A DNA stretch of 64,000 bases, taken from DATKJY01 sp964540105 (lineage in GTDB: Bacteria > Zixibacteria > MSB-5A5 > GN15 > FEB-12). Positions 53,087 through 62,492 of this stretch are shown here, one piece after another (within the stretch, counting starts at the first letter, position 1; each line of letters opens with the position of its first letter). The translations under genes and the position numbers were made by a program. The notes under the pieces are model-generated. The model had not been told where the DNA came from. It was given only the letters and a program-made list of their open reading frames with translations, and made no database searches. The DNA lies in assembly GCA_964540105.1 (NCBI GenBank), contig CAZILL010000001.1, positions 310,001 to 374,000 on the forward strand. The letters are read 5' to 3'.

Positions 53087-55087
53087 ATGAACACCGAAAC
53101 ATCCGGTTCGAACTCACCGATCTCCGCGATCAAGTCCCTTCGGACTCATTGTCGTCGCCTTAGAGTTACAATTCTTGCCTCCTGCGCAGTCTCACGCACT
53201 GCACTTAGTTTTGCCATCATCGCGCTGCTTGCGGACTTTGCCCTCACGGAGCTTCTTCTGGTGCAAGGGTACGACCTCACCCCGGCTCACCTCATCGGAT
53301 ATACCCTCGGATTCGTCGTTCAGAGCGTCATCATAGCGAAAACATTGAGAGCGAGCTCTTCTTCACAAAGGAAATGGCACTACATCGCCATCTGGCTCGC
53401 GCTTGGGCTGATGGTCGCTTCCTTGCGAACAGGATCGCTGGTTGTCGCAACTCAACTCTGGGGTTGGTCAGAATTCTGGGCCGTTACCACACGAATGCTC
53501 GTTTCCCAAGCGCTCCTGTTCGGGGCTGCGGTTCTCCTCTCGAGTCCGGCGAGAACAGAGAGCGTGAAATCAGCGAGGCTTTTCCGAATCCTTCCTTTTG
53601 TAGTTATTGGCCACCTTGCTCTCCTGCGCCTTCTCTATCTCGGTCTGGGTGATCTTCTGGTCGAAGAAGCCTATTACTGGAACTATGCTCAGCATCTCGA
53701 CTGGGGCTACCTCGATCACCCCCCGATGGTGGCCTGGCTGATCGGCGCCGGGACAACTGCCCTTGGTCAGAATGAGTTTGCGGTGAGAATCGGGACGTTC
53801 ATTGCCTGGTGCATCGCAGCCTGGTTTCTTTTCAAGCTGGCTCGGGATTTGTATGGCCGAACAGTGGCGATTCGAGCCATCATGCTCATCTCCTCCCTCC
53901 CCTTCTTCTTCGGGGTCGGTCTGATCGCCACCCCCGACGCTCCCCTTGTTGCTTGTTGGGCGGGACTGCTCTACTTCCTCCAAAGAGCGTTACTTGGTCA
54001 GCATTCCCACGCTTGGTGGGGAGTGGGCATTTGCCTTGGCCTCGGATTACTTTCGAAATATACGATCGGACTGCTTGTCCCCGCCTCCCTGCTGTTCATG
54101 CTAACAGACTCGCGAGCTCGTCACTGGTTTCGCAGGCCTCAGCCGTATCTGGCCCTCGCGTTGGCGGGTCTGCTCTTCGCGCCGGTCATCTTTTGGAATG
54201 CCCAACATGAATGGGTTTCGTTTCTGTTCCAGAGCGCGCGCCGTCTGCGGGAAACACCCCAGTTTTCTCTCCATCTGCTGTTGGCGTCCGCTTTGTTTCT
54301 CATAACCCCGACCGGCTTTTTGGCCGCCATCACCGCCCTGTTCCGCTCACGGCTTTCACTGGGAGTAAGAAACACATTCTCCGGTCAGTCTTCTTCAACG
54401 CGACTGCTATTCGAAGCGTTCCTCTGTGCAGTACCGCTGAGTGTCTTTGCCGCCTTTAGCCTCACTCATGAACCCAAGCTCAACTGGACAGGTCCCGCCT
54501 GGCTGGCCCTGCTACCAATCATGGCCGCCGGCTTGACTTTCACGCGCGACGAGGATTCCAATGCTCTCCGGAGATTCGTTCGACGAATGTGGGTACCCAC
54601 AATCCTGTCTATGGTTGTCCTCTATGGCGCTGCCTTGAACTGGCTCACGCCGGGTCTTTGCGGTCTGCCCTACCCGTCGTCGATGAAAGATGTCGCGGGC
54701 TGGAAGCAACTCGGTGCCCAGGTAGACACAGTTATTCGGCACGTTGCTGAGTCTACCGGCAGGAAACCACTGATCGTCGGTCTCGACCGCTACAACATTT
54801 CCAGCGAGCTGGCTTTTTACGCGCAAGAAGCGGGCCCTTCGCAATGCGCCGGTGTCCACCTGTTCGAGCAAAACGGCCTGATGTATCGCTATTGGTTCCC
54901 CGCCCAACAACAGGTCGGCCGAGATATTGTCATGGTCGCGCGAACAGCTCAGCGCTTATCAGAGTCGGAACAAACAAGCCACTTCGACTCTCTTTCAACA
55001 ATCAGCGAGTTGCCCGTTACACTCAACGGAATCCCCATCGGTTCCTATTTCACGCGGGTCGGCTTCAGCTACCGAGTGAATAGGTAG
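53087..55087 (+). CDS. Polytopic GT39/ArnT-like glycosyltransferase with GtrA-like N-terminus
   Basis: This 666-residue protein has two parts. Residues about 20-160 form four hydrophobic helices resembling a GtrA-type lipid-sugar flippase domain, although the match is weak. Residues about 175-520 form a GT39/PMT_2 core with DLLVEEAYYWNYAQHLDWGYLDHPPMVAW, whose acidic residue and HPP are typical of ArnT-like enzymes that transfer sugars from polyprenyl phosphate. A soluble C-terminal domain follows. The fusion would combine supply and transfer of a lipid-linked sugar for envelope glycolipid or protein. It lies 75 bases after serC. Confidence 0.82.
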   Translation: MNTETSGSNSPISAIKSLRTHCRRLRVTILASCAVSRTALSFAIIALLADFALTELLLVQGYDLTPAHLIGYTLGFVVQSVIIAKTLRASSSSQRKWHYIAIWLALGLMVASLRTGSLVVATQLWGWSEFWAVTTRMLVSQALLFGAAVLLSSPARTESVKSARLFRILPFVVIGHLALLRLLYLGLGDLLVEEAYYWNYAQHLDWGYLDHPPMVAWLIGAGTTALGQNEFAVRIGTFIAWCIAAWFLFKLARDLYGRTVAIRAIMLISSLPFFFGVGLIATPDAPLVACWAGLLYFLQRALLGQHSHAWWGVGICLGLGLLSKYTIGLLVPASLLFMLTDSRARHWFRRPQPYLALALAGLLFAPVIFWNAQHEWVSFLFQSARRLRETPQFSLHLLLASALFLITPTGFLAAITALFRSRLSLGVRNTFSGQSSSTRLLFEAFLCAVPLSVFAAFSLTHEPKLNWTGPAWLALLPIMAAGLTFTRDEDSNALRRFVRRMWVPTILSMVVLYGAALNWLTPGLCGLPYPSSMKDVAGWKQLGAQVDTVIRHVAESTGRKPLIVGLDRYNISSELAFYAQEAGPSQCAGVHLFEQNGLMYRYWFPAQQQVGRDIVMVARTAQRLSESEQTSHFDSLSTISELPVTLNGIPIGSYFTRVGFSYRVNR

Positions 55088-55285
55088 TTACCCTGCAGAC
55101 GGCCAGCACTGCTCCTCGACTTAGAGCCTTGTCGCAGAGTGAGCGCTTGCCTGGAGTGTGGATGACTACACGCCAACAGGTTGCGAGAAATAGCGCCCGT
55201 TGAGCTATTTGCTTGACAAGACTATGTGGAGACTGTTTTTTTGCAGGTTGTGGTTTGAATCAGTACCTCTCCAAAAGGAGCCTTT

Positions 55286-56512
55286 TTGAAAGCCGAACCG
55301 AAGGCAGAGGTCGCGTATCGCGACTTGTTCGACAAGTGTTTTAGTTTCCACGACGCTGACAACATTAAGCAACTGGGCATCTACCCATACTTCCACCCGG
55401 TTCAATCTGCCCCCGGTGACGAGGTCGTCATCGACGGCAAAGAGTGCATCATGGTTGGCTCCAACAACTACCTTGGACTGGTGAATCATCCCAAAGTAAA
55501 GGAAGCGGCAGCCAAAGCGGCGATTGAATTCGGTTCCGGATGCACAGGCTCCCGATTCCTCAACGGTACCCTCGATTTTCATCTGGAACTGGAACGTCGC
55601 CTGGCCAAGTTCGTTCATAAGGATGCGGCTCTTGTGTTTTCTACCGGCTTCCAGACAAACCTGGGGACGATCTCCTGTCTCGTCGGTAAGAACGACTCGA
55701 TCATCATTGACCGTCAGGTGCACGCCTGCATCGTTGATGGCTGCCGCCTATCGTACGGAAAGACCTATAAGTTCGCTCATAATGACATGAAAGACCTGGA
55801 GCGGGTCATCCAGAATGTTCGTCGGATCAACAGTCGCGGCGGCATACTCATCGTCGTGGACGGCATCTTCTCAATGGAGGGGGATATTATCAACCTCCCT
55901 GATCTGGTGAGCGTGGCCGGACAGTATGGGGCACGGGTGATGGTTGACGACGCCCACTCGATTGGAGTACTGGGAGCAACCGGCGCCGGAACTGCTGAGC
56001 ACTTCGGTCTGAACGATAAGGTCGACCTCATCATGGGGACCTTCTCGAAGTCATTCGCAGCGCTCGGGGGCTTCATCGCCGGTGAACACAAGGTTCTTGA
56101 TTACATCCAGCACACAGCTCGCTCACTTATTTTCTCGGCGTCTATCACCCCGTCATCGGCAGCCGCGGTTCTGGCCGCGCTCGACATTGTAGAGGCCGAA
56201 CCGGAGCGGCGCGATCACTTGTGGAAGAATGCCCGCCGCATGCAGCGGGAGTTCCGTAACCTCGGATTCAATATCGGCCACACGGCCAGCCCTATCGTTC
56301 CGATCGTGGTCGGCGAGAACATTGATACCTTCTCTTTCTGGAAGGACCTCTTCGATAACGGCATCTTCACCAACCCGGTTGTGAGCCCGGCCGTAGCCCC
56401 GGGACAGGCCATGATCCGCACTTCGTACACAGCCACCCATACCGACGCCCAGTTGAGCCGCGTCGTTGAAGTGATCGCCCGCGTTGGCCGTCAGCGAGGA
56501 CTCATTCCGTAA
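55286..56512 (+). CDS. Alpha-oxoamine synthase, serine-palmitoyltransferase-like
   Basis: This 408-residue PLP enzyme of the alpha-oxoamine synthase family joins an amino acid to an acyl-CoA with loss of CO2. The lysine is K255 in GTFSKSFAALGGF, and VDDAHSIGVLG and RTSYTATHTD are also present. GTFSK with FA(A)LGG is closer to serine palmitoyltransferase than to 2-amino-3-ketobutyrate ligase or BioF, but motif evidence alone does not settle it. Translation starts at TTG 55286 with AAAAGGAG six bases before. A GNAT-like acyltransferase gene follows four bases after the stop, consistent with ceramide-type lipid synthesis. Confidence 0.85.
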   Translation: MKAEPKAEVAYRDLFDKCFSFHDADNIKQLGIYPYFHPVQSAPGDEVVIDGKECIMVGSNNYLGLVNHPKVKEAAAKAAIEFGSGCTGSRFLNGTLDFHLELERRLAKFVHKDAALVFSTGFQTNLGTISCLVGKNDSIIIDRQVHACIVDGCRLSYGKTYKFAHNDMKDLERVIQNVRRINSRGGILIVVDGIFSMEGDIINLPDLVSVAGQYGARVMVDDAHSIGVLGATGAGTAEHFGLNDKVDLIMGTFSKSFAALGGFIAGEHKVLDYIQHTARSLIFSASITPSSAAAVLAALDIVEAEPERRDHLWKNARRMQREFRNLGFNIGHTASPIVPIVVGENIDTFSFWKDLFDNGIFTNPVVSPAVAPGQAMIRTSYTATHTDAQLSRVVEVIARVGRQRGLIP

Positions 56513-56516
56513 GCCT

Positions 56517-57644
56517 ATGGCCGCAATCGAGATTGTCGAGGTCGAATCCTCTTCTCAGCTGAAGCAGTTCATCACCTATCCTAACACGCTCTACCGAAAA
56601 GAGCCGCACTATGTGACCCCACTTATGGTGGAACGCAAGGAGTTCTTCGATCTCGAGAAGAACCCATTCTATCGCACCGCGAAAGTCAAACTGTTCCTGG
56701 CTATGGACGGCACAAAAGTGTGCGGTCGGATAGCAACCTGCATCAACTTCACGCACAACGATTACCATCATGAAAAGACCGGGTTCTTCGGTTTCTTTGA
56801 CTCTGTCGATGATTTCGACATTGCCTCCAAGTTGCTCAAAGTCGCTATGATCACGCTCAAGCGGGAGGGAATGGACAGAATGCGGGGGCCGATGAATTTC
56901 TCCACCAATCACGAAATCGGCTTTCTCATCGAGGGCTTCGACTATGCACCGACCGTCATGATGCCCTACAACTACCCCTACCAGCCGCGGCTGGCCGAGA
57001 AATTCGGTCTGAAGAAAGTGATGGATCTGCTCGGGTTTCAGGTCACGAACAAGGAGCCGATTTCTCCCCGTATACAGGCCGTCGTGGATCGCCTCCAGGC
57101 TCGTGCCCGAATCACGATGCGCACGATGAACTTTTCGGATTTCGACAATGAAGTACAGCGAATAAACAAAGTGTATAACCAGGCCTGGGCGCCCAACTGG
57201 GGCTTTGTTCCTATGGATGAAGCCGAGTTTACGGCCATGTGCAAGAACCTCAAGCAGATTGCCGAACCAAAGCTGATTTTCATCGCCGAACACGAGGGGG
57301 TGCCGGTCGCTTTTTCGGTCGCGCTGCCCGATATCAATCAGGCTCTGATTCACCTGAAGGGCCGACTATTTCCAGTAGGGCTTTTGAAACTCCTCTGGCA
57401 CACCAAGATTAGGAACAAGATCAACGGTCTGCGGCTCATCACGATGGGGGTTGTGCCGGCTTTCCAGAAACGCGGGATCGATTTGATGTTCTTCACCAAG
57501 ACATACAATGCCGGACTCGAACTTGGGTATTTCTGGGGTGAGCTCTCCTGGATACTTGAAACTAACGAATTGATGTGCCGTGCCGCCGAGGAGATGGGGG
57601 GAAAAGTGTACAAGAAATATCGCATCATGGAAATGCCGCTGTAG
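56517..57644 (+). CDS. GNAT-like N-acyltransferase, candidate bacterial ceramide synthase
   Basis: This 375-residue protein belongs to a GNAT-fold family marked by PHYVTPL, GRIATCINFTHNDYHHEKTGFFGFF and RGPMNFSTNHEIGFLIEGFD (about residue 130), followed by a C-terminal GNAT core with MGVVPAFQKRGIDLMFF. Related proteins include the Caulobacter bacterial ceramide synthase. The gene starts four bases after the serine-palmitoyltransferase-like gene, a pairing expected if this enzyme N-acylates the long-chain base. The ATG at 56517 was chosen over 56484, which lies inside the upstream gene. The specific acyl donor is unknown. Confidence 0.78.
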   Translation: MAAIEIVEVESSSQLKQFITYPNTLYRKEPHYVTPLMVERKEFFDLEKNPFYRTAKVKLFLAMDGTKVCGRIATCINFTHNDYHHEKTGFFGFFDSVDDFDIASKLLKVAMITLKREGMDRMRGPMNFSTNHEIGFLIEGFDYAPTVMMPYNYPYQPRLAEKFGLKKVMDLLGFQVTNKEPISPRIQAVVDRLQARARITMRTMNFSDFDNEVQRINKVYNQAWAPNWGFVPMDEAEFTAMCKNLKQIAEPKLIFIAEHEGVPVAFSVALPDINQALIHLKGRLFPVGLLKLLWHTKIRNKINGLRLITMGVVPAFQKRGIDLMFFTKTYNAGLELGYFWGELSWILETNELMCRAAEEMGGKVYKKYRIMEMPL

Positions 57645-57752
57645 CCCACCGGCTTCCCCTTTCCTCGCCGTCCGTCTTCCGCCCCGATTTGACTTCCCCT
57701 CTAACAGAGCGTATACTTGCCACGTCATATAAGTATGCACTCTGGAAACACT

Positions 57753-58298
57753 ATGCCCCGCTTGCTTCTTGTTCTTCTGGTAGTTCTCTCATCTCTGGCG
57801 GCATTCCCGGTCAGCTGCACGAGTCGCTATCGACTCGACATGTACCTGACCTCTGAACAACCGCGCAAGAAGGTCAGCGTGGAACAGACCGATTACGCGG
57901 CCAATACTATCCTGCGCGGACCTGAAGCCGAGAACAAGCTGACTCCCGGACCCGGTAATTGCGTGATCGTCGCACTTGGCACACGCGGAGCTCGTCAAAG
58001 CACACAGTTCGGAAGTGTGCTGGGATACGACGAATACCTCAGGTATCAAGTGTATCTGCAGCTTCCCGCCACCCTGAGACAGGAGACCGTTGCTCTGGTC
58101 GGAAACTCCTTTGTCACCCTGCTCGGAAAGTATGAACAACCAGTGAGCGCCACACTCTACATACCGGAGTCGGGAGAGCTAACCATCGATTCGGTTCTGA
58201 CGAAGTACTTCTTCGCCACGTGTCGGGGAGAATTCAAGAATGCCAACGGAAGATCACTCTTGATCGATGGACGATTCAGGGTAAGGACTGCTCCCTGA
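57753..58298 (+). CDS. Hypothetical envelope lipoprotein
   Basis: This 181-residue protein has a hydrophobic start (LLLVLLVVLSSLAAFPVSC) ending in a Cys with an imperfect lipobox, so it is probably a lipoprotein. The mature part is beta-rich without a recognised domain. An ATG at 57735 would add six residues. It is convergent with the macro-domain gene 12 bases away. Confidence 0.6.
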   Translation: MPRLLLVLLVVLSSLAAFPVSCTSRYRLDMYLTSEQPRKKVSVEQTDYAANTILRGPEAENKLTPGPGNCVIVALGTRGARQSTQFGSVLGYDEYLRYQVYLQLPATLRQETVALVGNSFVTLLGKYEQPVSATLYIPESGELTIDSVLTKYFFATCRGEFKNANGRSLLIDGRFRVRTAP

Positions 58299-58310
58299 GC
58301 CGCTCCGCAA

Positions 58311-58820
58311 TCAGTCATCCTCTTTCAGCGCTTCACTGAACAGCTTGTAACCGAATTCATCGAATACACAAAACTGAATCCGCGCGAGCGATTGAGCCTT
58401 CCCCTCAAAACTGCGCACTGCGGTTGTCATAATGTGCGCACACGCTTTCATCGGGAAGCCACCAACACCCGTGCCGAAAGCAGGGAAGGAAATCGATCTC
58501 ATCGAGAGTTTCTCTGCCAGCACGAGGCTGGCGATTGTGGCCTGCCGTATCAGTTTGTCTGAAGTCCGCAAATCCTGCCCCATCACCGCCGCATGAATGA
58601 TATACCTGAAACGCAAGCCGCCTGCGCCAGTGTAGATCGCTTCTCCCGGCATAACCGGTCCCTTCGCTACCGCCTGCTCTTCAATACTCTTTCCCCCGGC
58701 CGCTTTTATAGCTCCAGCCACGCCGGAACCCATCCAGAAACGGTTGTTCGCCGCATTGACAATGCAGTCGGTGTCGGTCCGCGTTATATCTCGCTGGACA
58801 ACTTCAATCTCGAACGACAT
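58311..58820 (-). CDS. Macro-domain protein (ADP-ribose binding or hydrolysing)
   Basis: This 169-residue stand-alone macro domain has the motifs DCIVNAANNRFWMGSGVAGAI (residues 18-38), YTGAGGLRFRYIIHA and AFGTGVGGFP. Such proteins bind ADP-ribose and many remove it from O-acetyl-ADP-ribose or from proteins. Its start overlaps the end of the PAP2 gene by 17 bases, placing it in a minus-strand operon with PAP2, YigZ and DprA-like genes. Confidence 0.93.
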   Translation of the reverse strand: MSFEIEVVQRDITRTDTDCIVNAANNRFWMGSGVAGAIKAAGGKSIEEQAVAKGPVMPGEAIYTGAGGLRFRYIIHAAVMGQDLRTSDKLIRQATIASLVLAEKLSMRSISFPAFGTGVGGFPMKACAHIMTTAVRSFEGKAQSLARIQFCVFDEFGYKLFSEALKEDD

Positions 58821-59400
58821 GCGAAATTACTCTCTCGTAGGTTACAGCCATTGCGATCGCTACGGTGAATCCGACAACACAACCAACGAGTATGTCGGCC
58901 GGATAATGCACACCAACGAAGATTCTGCTCAGAGAAACCACCAAGGCCGCACAATACAGATGAACCCGGTACTTCGGGTATCGAATGGCGAACAATCCGG
59001 CCTGGGCAAACATATTCGCCGCGTGCGACGAAGGCATGGAAAAACCCGAGCCGCAGGTGACCAGAAGGTGGATGTTGGTCAGCGTATGGCACGGGCGATC
59101 ACGGGCGATCCAGTGTTTGAGGAAATTACTGCTTAACTGATCAGTCAGCAGTACGGTTAAGGCCGAGAACCCCACCAGCCAGCGCAGGCGGGTGTTTCCT
59201 TTCCACAGAAGAATCAGCATGGCGGCTGCATACAGAGTGCGCAGAACATTGTCGGAAGTGACGATCGGCATGATCAGATCAGTCACCGGGTTGGCCAGAT
59301 CGACATTAATGCTATAGAACAGGCTCCGGTCAAAACCGCGAAGTGTCTCAAGCATTAGTAGGTCGCTTTCGAGATAGAGAATCACGTCCCGCAGACGCAT
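58804..59400 (-). CDS. PAP2 family membrane phosphatase
   Basis: This 198-residue membrane protein has the three PAP2 motifs: KHWIARDRP (KX6RP), PSSHAANMF (PSGH type, here PSSH) and SRIFVGVHYPADI (SRX5HX3D). Several membrane helices surround them. PAP2 enzymes dephosphorylate lipids such as undecaprenyl pyrophosphate or phosphatidic acid on the periplasmic side. The gene overlaps the macro-domain gene. Confidence 0.9.
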   Translation of the reverse strand: MRLRDVILYLESDLLMLETLRGFDRSLFYSINVDLANPVTDLIMPIVTSDNVLRTLYAAAMLILLWKGNTRLRWLVGFSALTVLLTDQLSSNFLKHWIARDRPCHTLTNIHLLVTCGSGFSMPSSHAANMFAQAGLFAIRYPKYRVHLYCAALVVSLSRIFVGVHYPADILVGCVVGFTVAIAMAVTYERVISHVVRD

Positions 59401-59489
59401 CCTCCATTTCCCCTGCTCGCCGGAATTTAACCGCGGAACGGATAATCTCAGGTAACAGGATCACCGCTCCCGGACGGTCAATCGTCTGC

Positions 59490-60107
59490 TCAGTCTTCGA
59501 GAGGCTCAATAATCCCCTTTCCGGCCGTGAGCTCGATGAAGGCCGCGCACAGTTGCTCTGCTCGGCCCGCCCGCACCGACAGATCCATGACTACGTTTGC
59601 CGCAAACTCTGTGTGTGGAGCCACAGCCTGCAAGCTGCTCATTACCTGACGCCAGCGTTCATAGTGAGTGAACTCAAGCGCCATTCGGAATCGCCGGGTT
59701 ATGAAATTCTCCTGTACTCCTGATTGGACGATCACAGCCTGTGCGGCTGAACCATACGCACGCGAAAGCCTTCCGGGGCCAAGTTTGGTCCCTCCGAAGT
59801 AGCGCGTAACGACCACCATGCTGTTGGTCAGATCGGCCCCGGACAAGACAGCATAGATTGGCTTTCCGGCCGTTCCTGTCGGTTCGCCGTCGTCGGAGTA
59901 CTTGAACAGGATATCGGGGGCAGTTCCGACACGATAGGCAAAGCAGTGGTGAGTGGCCGCGTGTTCCCGCTTCCGAATCTGATCAAGACGGGCCTGGGCC
60001 GACGCGGCATCGGCGACCAGGCAACTCTCGGCGATAAACCGCGATCCGACAACCTTGGTTTCCACCAGCGCCTCATTCTTGATGGTCAGGTAGCGGTCAT
60101 CCTCCAT
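59490..60107 (-). CDS. YigZ/IMPACT family protein
   Basis: This 205-residue protein is of the YigZ/IMPACT family (UPF0029). It contains HHCFAYRVG (about 53-61), the SDDGEPTGTAGKPI motif and VVVTRYFGGTKLGPGRLSRAYGSAA, all diagnostic. The C-terminal domain is ribosomal-S5-like in fold. The biochemical function is not established, though links to translation control are known in eukaryotic IMPACT. It lies six bases from the DprA-like gene. Confidence 0.92.
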   Translation of the reverse strand: MEDDRYLTIKNEALVETKVVGSRFIAESCLVADAASAQARLDQIRKREHAATHHCFAYRVGTAPDILFKYSDDGEPTGTAGKPIYAVLSGADLTNSMVVVTRYFGGTKLGPGRLSRAYGSAAQAVIVQSGVQENFITRRFRMALEFTHYERWRQVMSSLQAVAPHTEFAANVVMDLSVRAGRAEQLCAAFIELTAGKGIIEPLED

Positions 60108-60113
60108 ATGTTG

Positions 60114-61019
60114 TCAGACCAGCGATCTGATGATATCGTCGACGTGATCCGCCCCGTCGATCAGAATCGCTCCGCACTTGAGCGCCCGCGCAAGGCTGGC
60201 ATCGTCGACCAGTACGCCGTAGCGCTCATCGGCGATGACAAATGACAGTTTCCCGATGCTCGCGCAGAAATCGAGCAGGTCCAGAGCCCGTGCAGAGTCA
60301 TGATACAACTCGGTGACCACGACCCCCTGCGAAAACCCCACCACGATTCGGTTGGCCGCTTCAAGGGTAGCGGCGGTTGGCGGTGCTTCCGGAGAGTATT
60401 CCGAGATGAGACCGCCAGCCTTGACAATGTCATTGGCTAGCGGAACCTGCCATTCTGCATTGATCTGATCGAGTCCCCGGTCAAGCACAGCATACGACTT
60501 CCCTCCCGCAACACGGCTTGCCAGATGCGCCGCGGTATCAATGCCTCCGCTCAACGTTGAGATGATCTGCACCTTGTTGCCCGAGAACGCCTTCGTCAGG
60601 AGCGTGGTCAGTCCCAGGCCGTTGCTGGTCGCCTGCTCGGCGCCGATTATCGCAACTGATTTCTGAGACGCCGCTGGCAGTGAGCCCCGGAAATAGAGCA
60701 CATTGGGCGGATCATTCAGCTCAAACAGCAATTGACTGTAGTCTGGCTCGAAGCGTGAGGTGACATTGATCCCGCGACCATTCAGCGTCGCCAGAATCTT
60801 TTCGGCCTCTCCGAGGTGATCTCCGACTGCTCCAATTCGCGCAATCCACGAGTCAGGCAACCCGGTCACTTTCCGCAGCTGCTCCTCTTCGGCCATGAAG
60901 ATCGCTTCGAGACTTCCGAAACGGGTCATAAGGGCATCGAAGGCACGTGGACCAACGGCTCCGAAACGGCTCAAAGCCAGCATCTGAATAGTAGAACTGT
61001 ACTGCTTCGATCTCTTCAC
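60114..61019 (-). CDS. Divergent DprA/Smf-like protein
   Basis: This 301-residue protein has an N-terminal helix-hairpin-helix-like segment and a Rossmann-type DprA core. DprA normally loads RecA on incoming single-stranded DNA. Recognisable but altered motifs are VAIIGAEQATSNG (usual VAIVGTR-type), TLSGGIDTAAH (usual GLAxGID), GLISEYSPEA and NRIVVGFSQGVVVTEL. The Arg of the first motif is replaced, and there is no C-terminal winged-helix domain, so DNA binding may differ. It heads the minus-strand operon. A true DprA may exist elsewhere. Confidence 0.8.
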   Translation of the reverse strand: MKRSKQYSSTIQMLALSRFGAVGPRAFDALMTRFGSLEAIFMAEEEQLRKVTGLPDSWIARIGAVGDHLGEAEKILATLNGRGINVTSRFEPDYSQLLFELNDPPNVLYFRGSLPAASQKSVAIIGAEQATSNGLGLTTLLTKAFSGNKVQIISTLSGGIDTAAHLASRVAGGKSYAVLDRGLDQINAEWQVPLANDIVKAGGLISEYSPEAPPTAATLEAANRIVVGFSQGVVVTELYHDSARALDLLDFCASIGKLSFVIADERYGVLVDDASLARALKCGAILIDGADHVDDIIRSLV

Positions 61020-61120
61020 TCGACTAAGGTAGCGATTTATCGCCTCAAGTCAAACTGGGCTGGTCTCGGGAAGTCAATCAGGCTATATCTTTGTGAAGTC
61101 GGAGGTACAGGAGAAAACCA

Positions 61121-61513
61121 GTGGCGCTGAGAGTCCTCGTTCGGTTAAAGAAATGGGCACAGGCTATCAAGCAGGATCTGCACGCCCTCTATCTGGCGAC
61201 TCGCGATCCACGAATACCCTGGTATGTAAAGGCGACGGCGCTCTTCATCGTTGGGTACGCCCTTTCACCCATAGACCTGATTCCAGACTTTGTCCCCGTT
61301 CTCGGGTATCTCGACGACATCGTGATTGTTCCGTTGGGCGTTCTACTTGTTGTTAAGATGATCCCTGATAATCTCATGGCTGAATATCGAGCCGCCGCAA
61401 CACGTGCGGAAAAGAGACCTCGATGCGTGGTCGCGGCATTCGTGATTGTTGCCGTGTGGATCGTTCTCTCTACCGCCTGCCTGTGGTTGGCCTATCGAAG
61501 TTTTTCGGTCTGA
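61121..61513 (+). CDS. YkvA/DUF1232 family membrane protein
   Basis: This 130-residue protein contains the DUF1232 core YALSPIDLIPDFVPVLGYLDD (about 45-65), flanked by two membrane segments, and a further hydrophobic C-terminal segment. The function of the family is unknown. It starts at a GTG (61121) with CAGGAG upstream. It is divergent from the DprA-like gene and followed by a TPR lipoprotein gene. Confidence 0.88.
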   Translation: MALRVLVRLKKWAQAIKQDLHALYLATRDPRIPWYVKATALFIVGYALSPIDLIPDFVPVLGYLDDIVIVPLGVLLVVKMIPDNLMAEYRAAATRAEKRPRCVVAAFVIVAVWIVLSTACLWLAYRSFSV

Positions 61514-61573
61514 CCGTCCACCCACCGGTGAGACTTGAAATACCCAGAAGTATTCCATATCTTGACCACTAAG

Positions 61574-62431
61574 ATGATACACCGCCGATTCGCTCTGCTT
61601 TGCACAGTATTGCTCGGATTCCTTCTTGCCTCGGGCTGTTCTGATGGTGAGAACTCCGCAGAGAAACTTCAGGCCGCCGGACAAAAAGCGTTTCTGAACG
61701 GCAAGTATGCTGAGGCGCGGCGAAACTTCATCAAGGGGTTGGCGCTAAAACCGTCCGACCGCCCCCTTCTCTATTTCACAGGCCTGAGTTACAAGCGGGA
61801 CTATCTGTATGATTCAGCTCTGATCTACCTCAAACGGGCGGACATCCTGTACCCGGGAGATCGCGAAATCAATCTGGAGTTGTATGAAACCGCGATTGCA
61901 ACGAACAGCTACGAATACGCCATCAACGCCATCCACATTCTGAACAAGACGGGCGATCCTGAAATTAGACACATCAACAAACTGATTGAGCTGTACGCCG
62001 CTACCGAAGATCCGATGAATGTCGTCTACTACGCCCGCCGCGCGATTCGGCTGCAACCGGACAGCACCTCCAATTATCTGCGTTTGGTTGGGGCTCTCAT
62101 CGCGGTTGATTCGGTCCAGACAGCCGAGTCCATGAGCGATTCCGCCTTCGCTCGATTTGGCGAGCGAGACGAACTGATCGCGCTGAAAGCGAATGTTGCC
62201 GCGTACAAAGGGGACTATCAAGGCGCCGAGAAAGTATTCCGAACCCTGATCGAAAAGTCCCCCGCCGAGGCGCATCGCTACAAGATGAACCTGGCCAACG
62301 TGCTTTCGATGCAATCCGCAGTTGAGAAGCGAAGAGAAGCCCTGTCGCTGTATCGCGAAATCAAGGGAAGATTCGGCCCGCAATTCAAAACCGACTCTCT
62401 CATTCAGGCCCTTGAGAGCGAACTCAAGTAG
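61574..62431 (+). CDS. TPR-repeat lipoprotein
   Basis: This 285-residue protein has a lipoprotein signal peptide with lipobox LASGC (Cys about residue 22) and about five tetratricopeptide-like repeats from residue 30 to 270, beginning with KLQAAGQKAFLNGKYAEARRN. TPR lipoproteins usually scaffold envelope complexes, but the partner is unknown. The ATG at 61574 was chosen over a TTG at 61535 because it gives a normal signal peptide. A strong terminator follows. Confidence 0.82.
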   Translation: MIHRRFALLCTVLLGFLLASGCSDGENSAEKLQAAGQKAFLNGKYAEARRNFIKGLALKPSDRPLLYFTGLSYKRDYLYDSALIYLKRADILYPGDREINLELYETAIATNSYEYAINAIHILNKTGDPEIRHINKLIELYAATEDPMNVVYYARRAIRLQPDSTSNYLRLVGALIAVDSVQTAESMSDSAFARFGERDELIALKANVAAYKGDYQGAEKVFRTLIEKSPAEAHRYKMNLANVLSMQSAVEKRREALSLYREIKGRFGPQFKTDSLIQALESELK

Positions 62432-62456
62432 TCAATCCGCCTATTAAGAAAAGGAA

Positions 62457-62489
62457 ACGCCGGCTGTAAGGGACGTAGCCGGCGTTTTT
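62457..62489 (+). terminator. Rho-independent terminator after the TPR gene
   Basis: ACGCCGGCT at 62457-62465 pairs with AGCCGGCGT at 62477-62485 and is followed by a T run. Confidence 0.9.
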
Positions 62490-62492
62490 GAT

